NCBI GenBank assembly: GCA_030597435.1
Contig: JAUVRV010000138.1
Location: forward strand, 1-6,993
DNA from: Gemmatimonadales bacterium
Lineage (GTDB): Bacteria > Gemmatimonadota > Gemmatimonadetes > Gemmatimonadales > GWC2-71-9
Length of the DNA: 6,993 bases
Reading direction: 5' to 3'
The notes beneath the pieces were generated by a model that worked only from the letters and a program-made list of their open reading frames with translations, ran no database searches and was not told the origin of the DNA. Of the stretch, positions 6,491 through 6,993 are shown one piece after another; within the stretch, counting starts at the first letter, position 1; every line of letters starts with the position of its first letter. The translations under genes and the position numbers were made by a program.

Positions 6491-6993
6491 CTAATCCAGG
6501 AGCGGAGCGATCACCTGAGCGAATCGATTCCGCGCCCGATTCAGTCTGCTTTTGACGGTGCCGAGATTGCAGTCGGTAATCTCTGCGATCTCTTCGTAGG
6601 TCTTGCCCTCCAGCTCACGTAGCATGAACACCACTCGGTGATGTTCCGGCAGCTGGTTCACGGACCACTCCACGAGTTGCCTGAGATGCCGCTTGCGGTA
6701 GAGGTCGTCGGGGCGCTGGTGCCGGTCTTCGAACTGGAGCGGACGGTGATCTGCCTCCCAGTTCTTCTTGATCGTCTGAAACAGAACGAGCGGACTGCGA
6801 CTGCGATTGCGTAGCTCGTTCTTGGCGAGGTTGGCGGCGATCGTGTAGATCCACGTCGAGAATTTCTTTGATTGGTCGAACCGGGCCAGGTGTCGGTGTA
6901 CCCGTATGAACACCTCCTGAACCAGGTCCTCCGCCCGTTCCCGATCGCCGATTGTACGGTAGACGAAGTTGAGCAGTCGCCTCTGGTACCTAG
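6491..6993 (-). CDS. ECF-family RNA polymerase sigma factor, 5' end truncated by window edge
   Basis: The open frame enters the window at 6991 and gives 166 visible residues before TAG; the N-terminus lies beyond 6993. Region 2 is largely present: RRLLNFVYRTIGDRERAEDL, then VQEVFIRVHRHLARFDQ and KKFSTWIYTIAANLAKNELR, carrying the core-binding and -10 recognition helices. A variable linker rich in basic and acidic residues follows. Region 4 then has QLPEHHRVVFMLRELEGKTY, EEIAEITDCNLGTVKSRLNR and ARNRF, the helix-turn-helix that reads -35 elements. There is no region 1.1 or 3, as expected for ECF (group 4) sigmas of RpoE type. The GTG at 6913 is internal to region 2 and is not the start. The next gene downstream encodes a ZAS anti-sigma, its probable inhibitor. 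The target regulon is not visible. Confidence 0.92.
   Translation of the reverse strand, partial: RYQRRLLNFVYRTIGDRERAEDLVQEVFIRVHRHLARFDQSKKFSTWIYTIAANLAKNELRNRSRSPLVLFQTIKKNWEADHRPLQFEDRHQRPDDLYRKRHLRQLVEWSVNQLPEHHRVVFMLRELEGKTYEEIAEITDCNLGTVKSRLNRARNRFAQVIAPLLD

Noticed and set aside
6362..6622. 86-codon plus-strand open frame over the sigma/anti-sigma gap
   Set aside because: It runs through G-run repeats and antisense into conserved sigma region 4, with no similarity pattern; its start also lacks context expected for a gene.

Overview
The window is a single block of seven genes, all on the minus strand, from a bacterium with a GC content I estimate by eye at around 60%. In transcription order, from high to low coordinates, it encodes: an ECF-type RNA polymerase sigma factor (5' end cut by the window edge); its probable zinc-binding, membrane-anchored anti-sigma factor; the DNA polymerase III delta subunit (holA); an exported TPR/SPOR-domain protein; the mismatch repair ATPase mutS; a small lipoprotein carrying a TonB C-terminal domain; and a cystathionine beta-synthase (3' end cut by the window edge). 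Shine-Dalgarno sequences, a Lol-type lipoprotein, SPOR and TonB_C domains indicate a Gram-negative, diderm bacterium. The combination recalls Gemmatimonadota or a related group, but that placement is an inference from gene content and style, not from a marker gene.

Layout. At 6491-6993 lies the sigma factor, visible from within region 2 to its stop. A 178-bp gap (6313-6490) follows. It holds a strong bulged hairpin, G/C-run direct repeats and a GGAACTT element resembling an ECF -35 box. The anti-sigma gene occupies 5794-6312, followed by a 51-bp gap without an obvious signal. From 5742 down to the left edge the genes are locked together: holA, the TPR/SPOR gene, mutS, the TonB-domain lipoprotein and cbs each overlap the next by exactly 4 bases (an NTGA junction). 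The downstream start codons are ATG, TTG, GTG and GTG. No noncoding stretch exceeds 178 bp, and I see no tRNA, rRNA, CRISPR array or mobile element.

How the genes may work together. The sigma/anti-sigma pair is a classic signalling module. HolA (clamp loader) and MutS (with a QLGLF clamp-binding-like motif) both act on the beta sliding clamp. The TPR/SPOR and TonB-domain proteins belong to the envelope, and CBS to sulfur amino acid metabolism. Tight overlaps imply one polycistronic, translationally coupled message from holA to cbs. Whether the sigma factor controls this operon is an open hypothesis. No gene looks frameshifted or horizontally acquired. Most of the window is ordinary chromosomal housekeeping, and I do not see a clear new system.
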